From Oscillospiraceae bacterium (GTDB taxonomy: Bacteria; Bacillota; Clostridia; Oscillospirales; Acutalibacteraceae), in assembly GCA_019422905.1 (NCBI GenBank), contig JAHZCM010000091.1, positions 1-8,025 of the forward strand: DNA of 8,025 nucleotides, in the 5' to 3' direction. Below the pieces are notes generated by a model. The model saw only the letters and a list, made by a program, of their open reading frames with translations. It searched no databases and was not told where the DNA came from. Positions 6,343 to 8,025 of this stretch are shown in pieces. Both the position numbers and the translations under genes were made by a program. How positions within the stretch are numbered: position 1 is the stretch's first letter; each line of letters begins with the position of its first letter.

Positions 6343-7225
6343 TAACCGCACCGATGACAATACCTTTCACAAAATATTTCTGGAAAAACGGATAAACGAC
6401 TAAAATCGGAAGCGCGCCCATGACGGCCACCGCCATTTTGATGCCCGTGGATGGGAGGGTGAAATCCTGCCCCTGCAGCGACTGCGCCGCATTGGTGTTG
6501 CTCATCAGGAATTGAACGTCCATCAGCATCTTATTCAGCAGCACCTGGATGCTGTAGAGCCTGTCCTCGTTGATGTAATACAGACCGTTGAGCCAGTCGT
6601 TCCAATATCCCAGCCCGACCAGCAAAGCCAGCGTGACGACAATCGGAACAGACATCGGCAGCACGACCTGCACCAAGATGCGCAGTTCCCCCGCGCCGTC
6701 TATGCGCGCCGCTTCAATGACGGCATCCGGAATATTGGTGGTGAAATACGTGCGCATCATGATGACATAGAACGCGCCCATCATCAGATTCGGAAAGAGG
6801 AGCGCCACAAGCGTATTCTTGATGTGAAACATCTGCGTCCACATGATATAGCTCGGAACAAGCCCGCCGTTAAAGAGCATTGTGAAAAACAGGAAGAAAG
6901 CCAGAACGCTCCGCCCCGGAAGATCCTTCCGGGAAAGCGGGTATGCAAACAGTGTAGTCAAGGTCAGATTGGCGATTGTGCCCACCACCGTCACGACGGC
7001 GGACAGGATGTACCCCCGAACGATGCTGCTGGAATCCACCAGCAGGTATTTATAAGCGGAGAAATCGATCTTCTCCGGGATGAAGCTGTAGCCGTTGCGG
7101 ACCAGCGCGGTTTCCTGCGTGATAGAGGAAACGACCAGCAGCACAAACGGAATCAGACAAAACAGAACCAGCAGGATCATGACCAAATTCGCCACGATCT
7201 GAAAAGTCTTGCCGCGATCTACCAT
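6335..7225 (-). CDS. Carbohydrate ABC transporter permease, LplC/YtcP type (MalG-like)
   Basis: A 296-residue inner-membrane permease of a carbohydrate-uptake ABC transporter (CUT1 class), normal in length. It has an N-terminal membrane helix (about residues 10-33), the extracytoplasmic stretch typical of LplC (ALVRNGYSFIPEKIDFSAYKYLL), and further helices at about 71-96, 106-128, 137-157, 190-206 and 262-282. The cytoplasmic EAA loop, which docks on the ATPase, is at about 171-190: EAARIDGAGELRILVQVVLP. The C-terminus KYFVKGIVIGAVKG is characteristic of the family. The start ATG at 7223-7225 is preceded at 8 bases by AAAGGAGGG (7234-7242), which overlaps the stop codon of the upstream permease, giving tight coupling. 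LplB/LplC systems usually import complex oligosaccharides and share a distant MsmX-type ATPase; no ATPase or binding protein is visible here. The substrate cannot be deduced. Confidence 0.95.
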   Translation of the reverse strand: MVDRGKTFQIVANLVMILLVLFCLIPFVLLVVSSITQETALVRNGYSFIPEKIDFSAYKYLLVDSSSIVRGYILSAVVTVVGTIANLTLTTLFAYPLSRKDLPGRSVLAFFLFFTMLFNGGLVPSYIMWTQMFHIKNTLVALLFPNLMMGAFYVIMMRTYFTTNIPDAVIEAARIDGAGELRILVQVVLPMSVPIVVTLALLVGLGYWNDWLNGLYYINEDRLYSIQVLLNKMLMDVQFLMSNTNAAQSLQGQDFTLPSTGIKMAVAVMGALPILVVYPFFQKYFVKGIVIGAVKG

Positions 7226-7233
7226 ATTGATTA

Positions 7234-7242
7234 CCCTCCTTT
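7234..7242 (-). promoter_or_regulatory. Ribosome binding site of the LplC-type permease, overlapping the preceding stop codon
   Basis: On the minus strand this reads AAAGGAGGG and includes two bases of the stop codon of the upstream permease (7241-7243). The arrangement indicates translational coupling of the two permeases at a fixed ratio. Confidence 0.75.
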
Positions 7243-8025
7243 AGAACAGCGCATTTTCCGCACTCATCTTTTTCACGACGAAGTTCGCCACCAACACCAG
7301 AAGGAAGCCGATCAAAGACTGGTATACGCCGGCCGCAGAAGCCATGCTGATGTTGTTCAGGGACATCAGGCCGCGATACACATAGGTGTCGATGGTATTG
7401 GTCACATCCAGAAGCGGACCGGAATTCATCGGCACCTGATAGAAGAGGCCGAAATCGGAGTAGAAAATCTTTCCGATCGCCATCAGCGTCAATGTGATGA
7501 TCGTGGGCTTTAAGGACGGCAGCGTGATGTGGATGATCTGCTTCCAGCGGTTAGCTCCGTCAATCACCGCCGCCTCATAGTAGCCGCGGTCTATACCCAC
7601 CAGCGTGGCATAGTAGATGATGCAGTTATACCCCAGGCCTTTCCAGAGATTGACGAGAATCAAGATAAACGGCCAGTATTTCGGGGTGGTATACCAGGAG
7701 ATAGGCTCTATGCCCAGAGCCGGCAGTACGGTTTTGTTGATAAAACCGGAATCACTGCTCAGGAACGCATATACCAGATAGCTCACGACCACGATGGAGA
7801 TCAGAAACGGCACCAGTATGGTCGTTTGATAAAACTTTTTTGCCCGCGTGGAATGGATCTCGCTCAGCAGGATCGCCACGGTGATGGCGCATACCGTGCC
7901 CAACACGATAAAGGCCACGTTGTAAAGGATCGTATTGCGGGTAATAATCCACGCATCCTTGGTTTTAAAAAGGAATTCGAAATTTTTCAGGCCAATGAAC
8001 GGACTGCCCCACATGCCCTTAGAGT
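7241..8025 (-). CDS. Carbohydrate ABC transporter permease, LplB type (MalF/UgpA-like), N-terminus outside window
   Basis: Partner membrane subunit of the same CUT1-class sugar transporter. The reading frame is open to the right edge: residues SKG precede the Met at 8014, and the stretch KGMWGSPFIGLKNFEFLF matches the family region that normally follows the first helix, so that Met is internal and the true start is beyond the window. Counted from that Met, helices lie at about 24-50, 64-84, 113-140, 165-185 and 225-247. The EAA loop is at about 147-165: EAAVIDGANRWKQIIHITLP. The C-terminus KKMSAENALF is typical of LplB. It is first of the three visible genes of the minus-strand operon. A solute-binding lipoprotein and a regulator would be expected further right. 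Confidence 0.94.
   Translation of the reverse strand, partial: SKGMWGSPFIGLKNFEFLFKTKDAWIITRNTILYNVAFIVLGTVCAITVAILLSEIHSTRAKKFYQTTILVPFLISIVVVSYLVYAFLSSDSGFINKTVLPALGIEPISWYTTPKYWPFILILVNLWKGLGYNCIIYYATLVGIDRGYYEAAVIDGANRWKQIIHITLPSLKPTIITLTLMAIGKIFYSDFGLFYQVPMNSGPLLDVTNTIDTYVYRGLMSLNNISMASAAGVYQSLIGFLLVLVANFVVKKMSAENALF

Noticed and set aside
6512..7513. Plus-strand open frame (333 codons) opposite the two permeases
   Set aside because: Also codon-aligned antisense. The translation is a low-complexity His/Gln/Arg/Asp-rich mirror of membrane helices, and it crosses a gene boundary.

Overview
The window looks like chromosomal DNA from a moderately GC-rich anaerobic Firmicute (class Clostridia, possibly an Oscillospirales/Ruminococcaceae-type gut bacterium). 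This is inferred from strong AGGAGG-type ribosome binding sites, LplB/LplC-type sugar ABC permeases and the mix of protein families. No rRNA, tRNA, CRISPR array, transposase or phage gene was recognised, so the organism cannot be named.

Left half, plus strand (1 to about 3190): a redox cluster. It opens with the 3' part of an aldo/keto reductase whose last codons are knocked out of frame at an A7 run (524-530). A 170-base intergenic stretch with notable RNA-folding potential follows. Next come a complete second aldo/keto reductase of the AKR5 / 2,5-diketo-D-gluconate reductase type (830-1681), a strong hairpin (1689-1737), a flavin reductase-like FMN-binding protein (1878-2432), and a multi-pass His-rich DUF4405-like membrane protein (2492-3190). 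Together these suggest NAD(P)H-dependent carbonyl reduction plus flavin- and possibly haem-linked electron transfer at the membrane. Substrates and partners are not visible.

Centre (3191-3364): a convergent intergenic region with a hairpin and a textbook bidirectional rho-independent terminator (3288-3327) serving both converging transcripts.

Right half, minus strand (8025 down to 3365): a carbohydrate-use operon read right to left. It holds an LplB-type permease cut off by the window edge, an LplC-type permease whose SD sequence overlaps the preceding stop codon, and a large 974-residue protein. That protein has two pectate-lyase-superfamily beta-helix domains, as in GH28/GH55-like enzymes, and a C-terminal region resembling a beta-propeller. 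It has no obvious signal peptide. The simplest reading is that the ABC transporter imports an oligosaccharide (its binding protein probably lies beyond the right edge) and the beta-helix protein processes it in the cytoplasm.

Most of the window is ordinary accessory metabolism. The points most worth a second look are the unusual domain make-up of the 974-residue protein, the possible structured RNA at 614-717, and the near-terminal frameshift in the first reductase.
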